Source of the DNA: Roseicella aerolata
Lineage (GTDB): Bacteria > Pseudomonadota > Alphaproteobacteria > Acetobacterales > Acetobacteraceae
Reading direction: 5' to 3'
Length of the DNA: 40,857 nucleotides
Assembly: GCF_020523605.1 (NCBI RefSeq)
Contig: NZ_JAJAQI010000045.1
Span: forward strand, 1-40,857
Shown here: in pieces, positions 8,273-16,589 of the stretch
Position numbering within the stretch: position 1 is the first letter of the stretch
How the letters are laid out: each line of letters starts with the position of its first letter
Notes under the pieces: model-generated
Told to the model about the DNA's origin: nothing
Database searches by the model: none
What the model saw: the letters and a program-made list of their open reading frames with translations, nothing else
Made by a program: the position numbers and the translations under genes

Positions 8273-10249
8273 CTACCGCGCGGCCGTCGCCGCCTCGCCC
8301 TCGGCATTATGGTCGAACTCGGGCACCAGCCGCCCGAGTTGCGCGAGCGCCGCCCGCGGATTGCCCGCCCGGCAGGCTGCCGCGATCTCGTCGATGGCCC
8401 GCCCCACCAGCGCCGGGTCGGCCGTGCGGGGGGTTGCCACCAGCAGGCCCTGGAAGCGGGTCGGCCGCGGCGGTTCCTGGCCGTGGAACAGCTCCTCGTA
8501 CAGCTTCTCGCCGGGGCGGAGGCCGGTGAAGCGGATCTCCACATCCTCCTCCGGCCTGAGCCCCGCGAGGCGGATCATGCGCCGCGCCAGGTCCACGATC
8601 TTCACCGCCTTGCCCATGTCGAGGACGAAGATGCCGCCCTCGGCCAGCTCCGGCAGCTGGGCGGCCCCAGGGGAGGAGGTATCCGCGGCGCCGATCACGC
8701 TGGCCTGCAGCACCAGCCCCACCGCCTCCCGCACCGTCATGAAGTAGCGGCGCATGTCCGGGTGGGTCACGGTCAGCGGCCCGCCGCGCTCGAGCTGGCG
8801 GCGGAACAGCGGCACGACGGAGCCGGTGGAGCCCAGCACGTTGCCGAAACGCACGGTGACGCAGCGCATCCCGCCGGGCTCGGCGCCCGCGCGCGCGGCG
8901 ACATCCAGCGCCTGGCAGTACATCTCGGCCAGGCGCTTGCTCGCGCCCATGACGCTGGTCGGGTTCACCGCCTTGTCCGTGCTGATGAACACCATGGCGC
9001 GGCAGCCGACGGCGCGGGCGGCATCCGCCACCACGCGGGTGCCGAGCGCATTGGTGAGCAGCCCCTCCAGCGGGTCGTTCTCGACCATCGGCACGTGCTT
9101 GAGGGCGGCGGCGTGGAAGACCAGCTCGGGCCGCAACTCCTCCAGCAGGCGCCGCATGCGCGGCTCGTCGCGGATATCGGCCAGCACCGCGCGGCGCGGC
9201 ACGTCCGGGTGGCGCTCCCGCAGTTCCAGGTCGATCTCGTAGAGGACGAACTCCCCGTGGTCGAGCAGGGTGAGCTGCGCCGGGCCGAGCGCCGCCACCT
9301 GCCGCGCCAGTTCGCCGCCGATGGTGCCGCCAGCGCCGGTCACCAGCACGCGGCGGCCCTGGATCAGCCGCGCCATGCCCTCCCGGTCCAGCGGCACCTG
9401 CGGGCGGTCCAGCAGGTCCTCGATCGCCACGGGGTCGAGCTTCAGCCGATGCCCTGCTCCCTGGCCGGCCTTCTCCATCGCCGCCATGCGCCGCGCCGCA
9501 GGGTCGAGGGCGGTGACGGAGGGGGCGCGGCGCACCGGGATGCCATGGCGGTCGGCGGCGTCCAGCAGCCGCTCCAGGGCCAGCCCCTGGACGTGATGGG
9601 TGGTGAGGACGATGAGGGCGGGCAGGCGCCCCTCCTCCTTCATCCGGTCGAGCACGGCGGCGATGTCGTCGGCCGTGCCGAGGATAGGGTGGCCCTGGAT
9701 GCGTCGCCCTGCCTGGCGGGAGCGCATGGAGAGGATGCCGACGACCCGGAAGGCCGGCTGGCGCTCGCCCGCCAGCGCGCGGATGAAGATGTCCGCCCCG
9801 TCGCCGGCGCCGACCAGCAGCACGGGCTGGGGGGAGAGGGTCGGTTCCGGCACGCGGCGGCTGTGGTGCAGCCGGCCGGCGATGCGCGGCATGCCGAGCA
9901 GCAGGCCGAGCGTCAGGGCATGGATGGCCGGGAAGGCCGGGTTGGGTGGCCTCCAGGCGCCGAGCGTGAGTAGCCCGCCCCAGAAAAGCAGCGCGGCGCC
10001 GACCGCGGCCACGATGATGCCCATCAGATCGGGCAGGCCGGCATAGCGCCAGTATTGCTGCGGCAGGCGCACGGGCAGGCCGGCGGCCAGCAGGGCACCG
10101 ACGGCGCCAGGCAGGGCGCCGAGCCACCAGCCCCCCTCCGGCCAGACGCCGGGCGCATCCAGCAGCATCGCCGCCGGCAAGGCCAGACAGGCGATGAGCG
10201 AATCGAGGACGAGGTTGAGGAGGATGCGGTGCGGCGCGCGGCGGGCCAT
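8273..10249 (-). CDS. CapD/FlaA1/WbpM-like nucleotide-sugar 4,6-dehydratase/epimerase
   Basis: 658-aa membrane-anchored nucleotide-sugar modifying enzyme. Four helices lie at residues ~8-30, 41-60, 75-96 and 109-124. A CoA-binding-like Rossmann domain follows (GAGDGAD, 147-153), then the catalytic extended SDR domain with VTGAGGTIGG at 303-312, STDKAVNPT from 422 and SVMGASKR at 432-439. The Met in place of the usual SDR Tyr (MxxxK) is normal for this long-form family of UDP-HexNAc 4,6-dehydratases. The ATG at 10249 lies 7 bases after the upstream glycosyltransferase stop; the 59 upstream codons overlap that gene and were rejected. It probably makes a 4-keto-6-deoxy sugar that the DegT aminotransferase at the other end of the locus could aminate. 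Confidence 0.9.
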   Translation of the reverse strand: MARRAPHRILLNLVLDSLIACLALPAAMLLDAPGVWPEGGWWLGALPGAVGALLAAGLPVRLPQQYWRYAGLPDLMGIIVAAVGAALLFWGGLLTLGAWRPPNPAFPAIHALTLGLLLGMPRIAGRLHHSRRVPEPTLSPQPVLLVGAGDGADIFIRALAGERQPAFRVVGILSMRSRQAGRRIQGHPILGTADDIAAVLDRMKEEGRLPALIVLTTHHVQGLALERLLDAADRHGIPVRRAPSVTALDPAARRMAAMEKAGQGAGHRLKLDPVAIEDLLDRPQVPLDREGMARLIQGRRVLVTGAGGTIGGELARQVAALGPAQLTLLDHGEFVLYEIDLELRERHPDVPRRAVLADIRDEPRMRRLLEELRPELVFHAAALKHVPMVENDPLEGLLTNALGTRVVADAARAVGCRAMVFISTDKAVNPTSVMGASKRLAEMYCQALDVAARAGAEPGGMRCVTVRFGNVLGSTGSVVPLFRRQLERGGPLTVTHPDMRRYFMTVREAVGLVLQASVIGAADTSSPGAAQLPELAEGGIFVLDMGKAVKIVDLARRMIRLAGLRPEEDVEIRFTGLRPGEKLYEELFHGQEPPRPTRFQGLLVATPRTADPALVGRAIDEIAAACRAGNPRAALAQLGRLVPEFDHNAEGEAATAAR

Positions 10250-10256
10250 CTGTTCG

Positions 10257-11480
10257 CTATAGGCCGGGACGGGCCGCGGCGCCACCGGCAGGCGGGAGCG
10301 GCGCCAGGCGTTGATAGAGCGCGACCAGCCGCGCCGCCTCGCCGGGCCAGCCGAAACGCGTCGCGGCGGCCTGCCGCCCCGCCGCGCCGAGGGCGGCGCG
10401 CCGCGCCGGGTCGCGCAGGCCCTCAATGGCCCCGGCGATGGCAGCGGGATCGGCGCTGTCCACCAGCACGCCGCAGCCGGCCGCGCGGATGATGCCGGCG
10501 ACCTCCTCGGCGAAGGCGGGGGCGATCACGGGCAGGCCGGCCTGCATGGCGTCGAACAGCTTGTGCGGCAGGGCAAGGCGGTGGTTCTCCTCGCCCGGCT
10601 GGAACAGCACCAGGGCGATGTCGCCCTCGGCAAGGCGCGCCAGCGCCTCGGGATGGGGCAGCCAGGGCAGGCACTCGATCCGGTGGGTGACGCCGAGGGC
10701 GACGGCCTGCGCCGCGAAGGCGGGCTCGGAGCCATCGGTGAAGCGGCCGATCAGGCGGAGGCGGTCGGTGGCGGGGAGGCAGGCCATGGCCTGCAGCATC
10801 TGCGGCCAGCCGCGGCTGCGGGTCATGGCGCCGGCATGCACCAGGGTGAGCGGGCCCGGGGCATGGCGCCGGGGCGCGACGGCCACCGGCATGGCGTAGT
10901 TGCGGACCGCGACGGTGCGGTCGGGCACGGCGAAATCCTCGGCAAGGCCGTCCTTCGCCACCACCACCGCATCCGCCGCCCGGCCGGCCAGGCGGCAGAG
11001 CAGGCGGAGCACGGCGCGGGCGAGCGGGCGCAGCGGCCGCGGCAGGCGGGCATCGAGCCGGCTCGGATAGTGCTCGTGCACGTCGAGCACGGCGCGGGCG
11101 CCGGTGCGGCGGGCGGCCAGCAGCGCGGCGAGCCAGGCATCCGGCTCGCTGGCATGGATCACCGCGGCGCCGCTGGCGGCGGCGCGGCGGGCGAGGCCGG
11201 GGATGGCACGCAGCCGGCCGCGCCAGCCGGGGCCACGGCGGAAGGTCTCGAGGGCGACGCCGGCGAGTTCGGCTGGCGCCTCCGGCCCGCCCGGGGCGAG
11301 GTGGCGCAGGCGCCAGCCCGCGGCGGCCAGCGCCGCGCCTTCCTTGCGGACCACGCGGATGTCGTCGGGCGGATGGGCGGCCGAGAGCAGCAGGACCAAG
11401 GGGGCCGGGGCGGCGACCGCGGCCGGGCGCCCCGGCGGCGCTTCGCCGGACGCGGGGGTGCTGGCTTCCGTCGCGCTCAC
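10257..11480 (-). CDS. glycosyltransferase family 4-like
   Basis: 407-aa GT-B fold glycosyltransferase for surface polysaccharide assembly. An N-terminal Ala/Pro-rich stretch of ~25 residues precedes LVLLLSAAHPPDDIRVVRKE, typical of this family's acceptor domain. The C-terminal donor domain has LTLVHAGAMTRSRG, then ENHRLALPHKLFDAMQAGLP, the EX7E-type region in which the second acidic residue is Asp. The GTG at 11480 is preceded by GGGGAGG at 7 bases and is preferred over the open 69 codons upstream, which are low-complexity Pro/Arg/Gly. The next gene (capD-like) starts 7 bases after its stop. Donor and acceptor are unknown. Confidence 0.85.
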   Translation of the reverse strand: MSATEASTPASGEAPPGRPAAVAAPAPLVLLLSAAHPPDDIRVVRKEGAALAAAGWRLRHLAPGGPEAPAELAGVALETFRRGPGWRGRLRAIPGLARRAAASGAAVIHASEPDAWLAALLAARRTGARAVLDVHEHYPSRLDARLPRPLRPLARAVLRLLCRLAGRAADAVVVAKDGLAEDFAVPDRTVAVRNYAMPVAVAPRRHAPGPLTLVHAGAMTRSRGWPQMLQAMACLPATDRLRLIGRFTDGSEPAFAAQAVALGVTHRIECLPWLPHPEALARLAEGDIALVLFQPGEENHRLALPHKLFDAMQAGLPVIAPAFAEEVAGIIRAAGCGVLVDSADPAAIAGAIEGLRDPARRAALGAAGRQAAATRFGWPGEAARLVALYQRLAPLPPAGGAAARPGL

Positions 11481-11730
11481 GCGCGCGCCTCCCCAGGCGG
11501 GGGCTGCGGTCTGCGCGGCGGAGGCCAGCCGGCCGTCCCCGGCGCCCAAGCCGGGGCCGGAGCGGGGCCGCGCGGGACCGGCCGGGCGGGAACGGATCCC
11601 GCAGGGACGTGAAAGCCCGGCAGCCCGCCCCTGCCCGAGGTGCGAGGCCCCCCCGCGGATGGGGGCCCGGGCTGGACCGCCTTCCACCCTTGCCGGGCGC
11701 GGCGGCCGGGCGGTGATACGGGGGACGTGA

Positions 11731-12813
11731 TCATGCCCCGAACAGTTCGGCCAGATGCGACGCCATGCGCGGGCCCGCCTGCCCGTCCCAGAGCGGGATG
11801 GGCCGGGCGCGCGGCCAGTCGCCGGCCAGCACCGCCGCCACCGCCGCCGCCAGCCTGTCGGGCGGCACCAGCCGGCTGGTGCCGGCGGTCAAGGTCACCG
11901 GCCGCTCCGTGCCGGGGCGGAGGGTGAGGCAGGGCAGGTCGAGCGCCGTCGCCTCCTCCTGCACCCCGCCGCTGTCGGTCGCGACCAGCCGGGCGCGCGC
12001 CAGCAGGCCGAGGAAATCGGGGTAGGACAGCGGCGGCAGCGTCCGCACCCCGGGCGGCAGGGCGAGGCCATGCGCCGCCAGCCGCATCAGGGCGCGCGGA
12101 TGCGCCGGCCAGGCCAGCGGCAGCAGCGTCGCCGCCTCGGCCAGGGCGGCCAGCAGCCTGGCGAAGGCTGCGGCATCGTCCACATTGGCGGCCCGGTGCA
12201 GCGTCACCACGCCATAGCCGCCGGGCGCCAGCCCCTCCGGCAAGGGTCGTTCCCGCGCCGCCGGCAGGCCGCGCAGCAGCGTGTCCACCATGGCATTGCC
12301 CACGGCCCGCACCCGCGCCGGCGGATGCCCCTCCGCCAGCAGCCGGGCGGCGCTTCCCTCCTCCGGCGCCCAGAGCAGGGTCGCCACGGCATCGATGGTG
12401 CGGCGGTTGATCTCCTCCGGCATGTCCGGGTCGTCGCCGCGCAACCCGGCCTCCAGATGCGCGACCGGCAGGCCGAGCTTCCGTGCCGCCAGCGCCGCCG
12501 CCAGGCTGCCATCCACATCGCCCGCCACCACCACCAGGGCGGGGCGGCGGCTGCGCCAGGCCGCCTCCAGCGCCAGCATGGTGCGGCCGGTGGTCCCGGC
12601 CGGGCTGCCGCCCGGCACGCCGAGCGCGATCTCCGGCGCCGGCAGGCCGAGTGGCGCGAGATGGTCGCCGAACATCGCGGGGTCCTGGTGCTGGCCGGTA
12701 TGCAGCAGCACGGGGCGGAGCGGCAGGCCGGCGCCCGGCAGGGCATGCCAGAGCGCGGCCAGCTTCGGCAGGTTCGGCCGCGCCGCGGCGACCAGGTGCA
12801 GCTCGCCCGTCAT
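11731..12813 (-). CDS. wecB: UDP-N-acetylglucosamine 2-epimerase (non-hydrolysing, WecB-like)
   Basis: 360-aa cytoplasmic enzyme interconverting UDP-GlcNAc and UDP-ManNAc. Family motifs are present in order: HTGQHQDPAMFGDHL, AGDVDGSLAAALAARKLGLP, AHLEAGLRGDDPDMPEEINR, TLHRAANVDD and DSGGVQEEATALDLPCLTLR followed by GTERPVTLTAGTSRLV. The N-terminal nucleotide loop is atypical (AAARPNLPKL instead of GTRPEAIK). The ATG at 12813 was chosen; a GTG three codons upstream is possible and neither has a strong ribosome site. A 250-base spacer without a supported gene (11481-11730) separates it from the next glycosyltransferase; that spacer is extremely GC-rich and repetitive. Confidence 0.88.
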   Translation of the reverse strand: MTGELHLVAAARPNLPKLAALWHALPGAGLPLRPVLLHTGQHQDPAMFGDHLAPLGLPAPEIALGVPGGSPAGTTGRTMLALEAAWRSRRPALVVVAGDVDGSLAAALAARKLGLPVAHLEAGLRGDDPDMPEEINRRTIDAVATLLWAPEEGSAARLLAEGHPPARVRAVGNAMVDTLLRGLPAARERPLPEGLAPGGYGVVTLHRAANVDDAAAFARLLAALAEAATLLPLAWPAHPRALMRLAAHGLALPPGVRTLPPLSYPDFLGLLARARLVATDSGGVQEEATALDLPCLTLRPGTERPVTLTAGTSRLVPPDRLAAAVAAVLAGDWPRARPIPLWDGQAGPRMASHLAELFGA

Positions 12814-12861
12814 GCCCGGCACCGGTGATGCCGCATCGGCGGGATCACGCGCATGGCTGGC

Positions 12862-12887
12862 GCATGGCAGGCGTCAGCCTGCCATGC
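12862..12887. terminator. perfect 11-bp hairpin between glycosyltransferase and wecB
   Basis: GCATGGCAGGC pairs perfectly with GCCTGCCATGC around GTCA. It lies in the 177-base gap downstream of the WbuB-like gene and 49 bases upstream of the wecB start, all on the - strand. It lacks a T-run, so intrinsic termination is unproven; it may reduce read-through or stabilise mRNA between the two halves of the polysaccharide locus. The rest of the gap (12888-12990) shows short TGAGAC/GTCTCA inverted ends. Confidence 0.4.
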
Positions 12888-12990
12888 CTGAGACGCCGAC
12901 GGCCCTCCGGGCCTTGGCTTCGCGGCACTTGCCTCGGCGCGCCTTCGCACGCGGCCCGCGCCGCACCGATTTCCAGGCCGGTCAGGTGTC

Positions 12991-14241
12991 TCACGCCACC
13001 GCCACCGCGCGCAGGGCGGGTGCCGTCGCGGCGGCCTCGACCACCTCGCAGAAGCGGCCGGCCAGCAGGCGGCGGTCCCAGCGCCGTTCGGCCAGGCCCC
13101 GCGCGGCGGCGCGCATGGCCACGCGCCGGGCCGGGTCGGCCGCCAGCGCCGCCAGCGCCCCGGCCAGCGCCACCGCATCGCCGGGCGGCGTGGCGATGCC
13201 GCAGGGCCCCTCCCCATCCCCCGCCAGCAGCCGCGCCGTCGCGCCGCCGAGATTGGCCACCACCGGCAGGCCGCTGGCCAGGTAGTCCATCAGCTTGTTG
13301 GGCGCCGTCAACTCGGCAAATTCCGGCACCGGCGCCAGGCATTGCAGCCCGATATCGCTGCCCGCCAGCAGCCCGGCCAGCCTTGGCTTCGGCAATGGAT
13401 CGAGGAAGCGGAGATTGCGCAGGCCGAGCGCCGCGGCGCGGGCCTGGAGCACCGGCTTCTCCGCCCCCTCCCCCACCAACAGCAGCGTCACCGGCGCTCC
13501 CTCCGCCTGCAGCAGCGCCGCGGCCCCCAGCACCTGCCCGAGCCCATTCGCCACCCCATGCGCCCCGGCATAGACCGCCAGCACCGTCCCTGCCGGCAAC
13601 CCGGCCGGCCGCCAGGGGGGAACATGCGGGCCGAAGAGGTCGAGGTCGCAGCCATTCGGCAGGACGGAGACGGCGCCGGGCGCCGCGCCATGCGCCACCG
13701 CCGTGCGCGCCATGCCCTCGGAGAGGGCGATGACGGCGGACGCCCCCCGGCAGGCGGCACCGGCCAGCGCGCCGAGCCCCGCCCAGAGCGGCGGCGATCC
13801 CACCCCCATGGCGCGCGGCAGCTCCGGCCAGGGGTCGCGGATCTCGAAGACGAAAGGGGTGCCGCGCAGCCGCCGCGCCGCGAGCGCCGGCAGCGCCACG
13901 GTCAGCGGGGTGGAACTGGCCACCACCACATCCCAGGTCTCGGCCAGCGCCAGCGCCGTGGCACGCGCGGCATAGCGCAGGAAGGCGGCGGCGCGCGCCG
14001 GCAGCCCCTGCGCATTGCCGCAGGGGATGGCGTATTCGACGACGCGGAAGGGGCCCACCGCGCCCTCCCGCCGCCCGCGCCGGAACCCGCCCGCAAGGCC
14101 CGTGACCGCCCCGGCATATTGCCCGCAGGCCAGCGTCACCGCATGGCCGCGCGCCGCCAGCGCCCGCGCCAGGGCGAAGCTGCGGGTGCCGGTCGCGCCC
14201 GCCGGCGTCGAGAAATGCTGGTGCAGGTAGAGGATGCGCAT
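12991..14241 (-). CDS. glycosyltransferase family 4, WbuB-like
   Basis: 416-aa GT-B glycosyltransferase. The start MRILYLHQHFSTPAGATGTR, followed by FALARALAARGHAVTLACG, is the hallmark of the WbuB/WbuB-like aminosugar transferases. FVFEIRDPWPELPRAMG follows near residue 140, then PNGCDLDLFGP, and the donor-site region APNKLMDYLASGLPVVA with the EX7E-type acidic residue in LPLEFAELTAPNK-like context. Its ATG shares one base with the stop of the DegT aminotransferase gene. In known loci this type adds a modified HexNAc to lipid-linked sugar, which fits the neighbouring epimerase, dehydratase and aminotransferase. Confidence 0.88.
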   Translation of the reverse strand: MRILYLHQHFSTPAGATGTRSFALARALAARGHAVTLACGQYAGAVTGLAGGFRRGRREGAVGPFRVVEYAIPCGNAQGLPARAAAFLRYAARATALALAETWDVVVASSTPLTVALPALAARRLRGTPFVFEIRDPWPELPRAMGVGSPPLWAGLGALAGAACRGASAVIALSEGMARTAVAHGAAPGAVSVLPNGCDLDLFGPHVPPWRPAGLPAGTVLAVYAGAHGVANGLGQVLGAAALLQAEGAPVTLLLVGEGAEKPVLQARAAALGLRNLRFLDPLPKPRLAGLLAGSDIGLQCLAPVPEFAELTAPNKLMDYLASGLPVVANLGGATARLLAGDGEGPCGIATPPGDAVALAGALAALAADPARRVAMRAAARGLAERRWDRRLLAGRFCEVVEAAATAPALRAVAVA

Positions 14242-15473
14242 CAGCGCCCCGCCTCTCCGAAGCAGGCGCGGATGGCCGCGATCACCCGCTCCTGCTGCGC
14301 CGGGGTGAGGCCGCTGCCGGAGGGCAGGCAGAGCCCCGCCTCGAACAGCCGCGCGGCGGCCGCGCCGCCGGCCTGCGGCGCGTCCCGGAAGGCCGGCTGC
14401 AGATGCAGCGGCTTCCAGACCGGGCGGCTCTCGATGCCCAGGGCGGAGAGCGCCTCGCGCACCGCCTCCCGGTCCGGGGCGCCGGCGCGGGGGTGGAACA
14501 GCGCCACGCTCAGCCAGCGATTGGCCTGGCCCCAGGCTGGCTCCGGCATGAAGCCGACGCCCGGCAGGTCGCCCAGCCCCTCCCGGTAGCGCGCGAAGAC
14601 CGCGCGCCGTGCCTCCACCCGCTGCGGCAGGGCCGGAAGCTGCGCCAGGCCCACGGCCGCGAGCACCGAGGAGAGGGCATAGGTGAAGCCCGTTTCCTCA
14701 TGCTGGTAGTGCGGCGAGGGCTCCTTCGCCTGGTTCGCCAGGCGGCGGGCGCGGGCGATCAGCGCCGGGTCGTCGGAGGCCAGCGCGCCGCCGCCGCCCG
14801 CGGTGACGATCTTGTTGCCGTTGAAGCTGAAGGCGGCAAGGCGGGCGCCCCGCCCGGCATGCCGGCCGCGCTGCGTCGCGCCGAGCGCCGCCGCGCTGTC
14901 GCAGAGGACGGGCACGCCCCAGCGCTCGCAGAGCGCGAGGATGGCGTCGAGGTCGCAGCACTGGCCGAAGAGGTCGACAGGCACCACCGCCCGCGGCAGC
15001 CGGCCGCGGCGCACCGCGCGGGCCAGTTCGCGCTCCAGCAGGGCGGGGTCGAGCGTCCAGCTCTCCGGCGTGACGTCGAGGAAGCGCGGCACGGCGCCCA
15101 TCTGCACCGCCGGCGCGATGGTGGCGACGAAGGTGAGGGTGCTGGTCCAGACCTCGTCCCCCGGCACGACGCCGAGCAGGCGGTAGCCGAGATGCAGCGC
15201 CGCGGTGCCGGAGGCGGTGGCGAGGAGATGGGGGAAGCCGGTCGCCTCGGCGAGGGCGGCCTCGAAGGCCTCGGGCACGGGGCCGGCCGGGGCGATCCAG
15301 CCGCTGTCGAGCGTGGCCCTGAGCGCGGCGAGCTCGCCCCCGGTGAGCTGGGGCGGGGAGAGAAGGATCGGCTCCGGCGCGCGCGGCGCGCCGGCGGAGG
15401 GTGGTCGGGGCCGCGCCGGGCGCGGGAAGCGGAGAATCGGTCCTGGTTGCGGGGCAGCCTGGCCGAGCGGCAT
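14241..15473 (-). CDS. DegT/DnrJ/EryC1/StrS-family sugar aminotransferase
   Basis: 410-aa PLP enzyme that transfers an amino group to a keto-sugar nucleotide. Family features: SGWIAPAGPVPEAFEAALAE near 57-76, the substrate/cofactor segment VVPVDLFGQCCDLDAI, the cofactor Asp at about 192 (CDSAAALGA) and the Schiff-base Lys at 221 in SFNGNKIVTAGGGGA. It has ~33 Pro/Arg-rich residues before the usual family start (ILLSPPQLTGGE), so the real start could lie inside. It is the first gene of the polysaccharide block and is preceded by an AT-rich region likely to hold the promoter. The 4-keto sugar from the CapD-like enzyme is its probable substrate. Confidence 0.9.
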   Translation of the reverse strand: MPLGQAAPQPGPILRFPRPARPRPPSAGAPRAPEPILLSPPQLTGGELAALRATLDSGWIAPAGPVPEAFEAALAEATGFPHLLATASGTAALHLGYRLLGVVPGDEVWTSTLTFVATIAPAVQMGAVPRFLDVTPESWTLDPALLERELARAVRRGRLPRAVVPVDLFGQCCDLDAILALCERWGVPVLCDSAAALGATQRGRHAGRGARLAAFSFNGNKIVTAGGGGALASDDPALIARARRLANQAKEPSPHYQHEETGFTYALSSVLAAVGLAQLPALPQRVEARRAVFARYREGLGDLPGVGFMPEPAWGQANRWLSVALFHPRAGAPDREAVREALSALGIESRPVWKPLHLQPAFRDAPQAGGAAAARLFEAGLCLPSGSGLTPAQQERVIAAIRACFGEAGR

Positions 15474-15499
15474 GCGGGGGCTCCGGCTTGTTGCGCCGG

Positions 15500-15580
15500 T
15501 AAAATCAGGCCGACCTCCTTCAATAACAAGCGATTTTTAATACGATATGCAAACAAACAACGTGAACAATCAGCCCGCAT
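15500..15580 (-). promoter_or_regulatory. AT-rich promoter region of the polysaccharide locus
   Basis: This is the most AT-rich stretch in the window (TTTTTAATACGATATGC, with repeated AACAA). On the - strand it offers TATTAA and TATCGT as -10-like boxes with TTGTTC/TTCACG upstream at 16-18 bases, so the exact boxes are uncertain. A perfect Shine-Dalgarno complement lies at 15513-15520 but has no suitably spaced start codon in the DegT frame. The gap 15474-15760 otherwise holds no gene; a 17-base tandem duplication (TACCGGCGGCATGACC twice) lies near 15738-15772. Confidence 0.45.
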
Positions 15581-15760
15581 ACCGCCCGGCCATGCGGTGG
15601 GAACCGCGTCACGCGCCGGGCGGCGCGAATCAGGGGACAGGCCCGGGCAGGCGCCGGGCCGCCAGCTCAGCGCAGGCGGGGATGCGCCATGGCCGGGATG
15701 CATCCCTGGCCACCGAGGGGCCTCGACGCCCCCTGCCTACCGGCGGCATGACCCTACCGG

Positions 15761-15897
15761 CGGCATGACCGTACCATTCATGCCAGGCGCCTGAACCGGC
15801 GCCGCCGAAACCGCGGGGCCTGGCCAAGCCTTAGGGAGCAAACCGCCCGGCAATCGAGGGGGCCGCTGATGGGGCACCATCAACGGCCGTTGGTACC
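15761..15897 (-). repeat. 3'-gene-end repeat family F, copy 1
   Basis: About 137 bases that align by eye with copy 2 at 23163-23296. Shared blocks include CGGCATGACCGT at one end, CGCCCGGCAAT in the middle, and CCATCAACGGCCG then GGTACCA/GGTATCA at the other end. The palindrome CAACGGCCGTTG lies at 15880-15891. In both copies the gene immediately to the right is on the - strand, so the element sits just 3' of its stop codon (here secB, 10 bases away) and would be in the transcript's 3' region. Confidence 0.65.
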
Positions 15898-15906
15898 ACC
15901 CGGTGC

Positions 15907-16377
15907 TCAGGCGGTGCCGACCTGGCCCTGCTCGCCGCGGCGGGACTGCCAGAGCGCAACGAAATCGATCGGCGCCAGCATCACCGGCGGGAAGCCGCCA
16001 TCGCGCGTCACATCGGCCAGGATGTTGCGGGCGAAGGGGAAGAGCAGGCGCGGGCACTCGACCAGCAGCACCGGCTCCAGCACCTGCGGCTCCACATCGA
16101 TGGTGAAGATGCCGCAATAGACCAGCTCGGCGATGAAGCAGGTCTGGTCGTTGGCCTGGGCATCGGCGCGGATGTTCAGCGAGACCTCGTAGACATTCTG
16201 GCCTTCCTGGATCGGCCGGGCCTGAACGTCGAGCTGCAGGTCGACCCGCGGCTGCTCGCGCAGGGTGGCGAAGATCTCGGGGGCGTTCGGGACCTCGAAG
16301 GAGAGGTCCTTCGTGTACTGCATGTTCAGGACCAGCGGGCCCTGGGACATCGGCGGGGCGGACGGGGCGTCGGACAT
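15907..16377 (-). CDS. secB: protein-export chaperone SecB
   Basis: 156-aa cytosolic chaperone that keeps pre-proteins unfolded and hands them to SecA. The whole sequence fits SecB: LNMQYTKDLSFEVPNAPEIF at the start, VYEVSLNIRADA in the middle, AELVYCGIFTIDVEP, then the highly conserved LLVECPRLLFPFARNILADV and GGFPPVMLAPIDFVALW near the end. The length is normal and the ATG start gives the standard N-terminus. In many alphaproteobacteria secB lies near Tim44- and MltA-type genes; here those are about 7.6 kb away, separated by the desaturase and signalling genes. The gene is divergent from the desaturase. Confidence 0.97.
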   Translation of the reverse strand: MSDAPSAPPMSQGPLVLNMQYTKDLSFEVPNAPEIFATLREQPRVDLQLDVQARPIQEGQNVYEVSLNIRADAQANDQTCFIAELVYCGIFTIDVEPQVLEPVLLVECPRLLFPFARNILADVTRDGGFPPVMLAPIDFVALWQSRRGEQGQVGTA

Positions 16378-16589
16378 GATGGTCTCTTGCAGAGCGATGA
16401 GCGCGCTCCGCTAGCACGCGGGCGGCGCCGGGGACAGCGGCGGGACGAGGGCGGCCGGCGGCGGACCGCCCGGCTCACGCGGTGAGACGTTACCGATTTT
16501 GCAGGCCAATGACTGAATTGTGAGTTTTGTTGCTACTCGTTCGGGTGCCGGAGGCGAAGTGCCTCTTCGGACGCGAAGGAGAATAAGCC

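Noticed and set aside
7706-9973. Long + strand open frames across the binding-protein and capD-like genes
   Set aside because: Composition typical of shadows; the - strand genes carry complete domains.
11481-11687. N-terminal extension of the glycosyltransferase at 10257
   Set aside because: Low-complexity Pro/Arg/Gly codons; a strong ribosome site precedes the internal GTG at 11480.
15739-15772. Tandem 17-base duplication as a regulatory iteron
   Set aside because: Only two units and no adjacent regulator; it is more likely part of the repeat-rich spacer.
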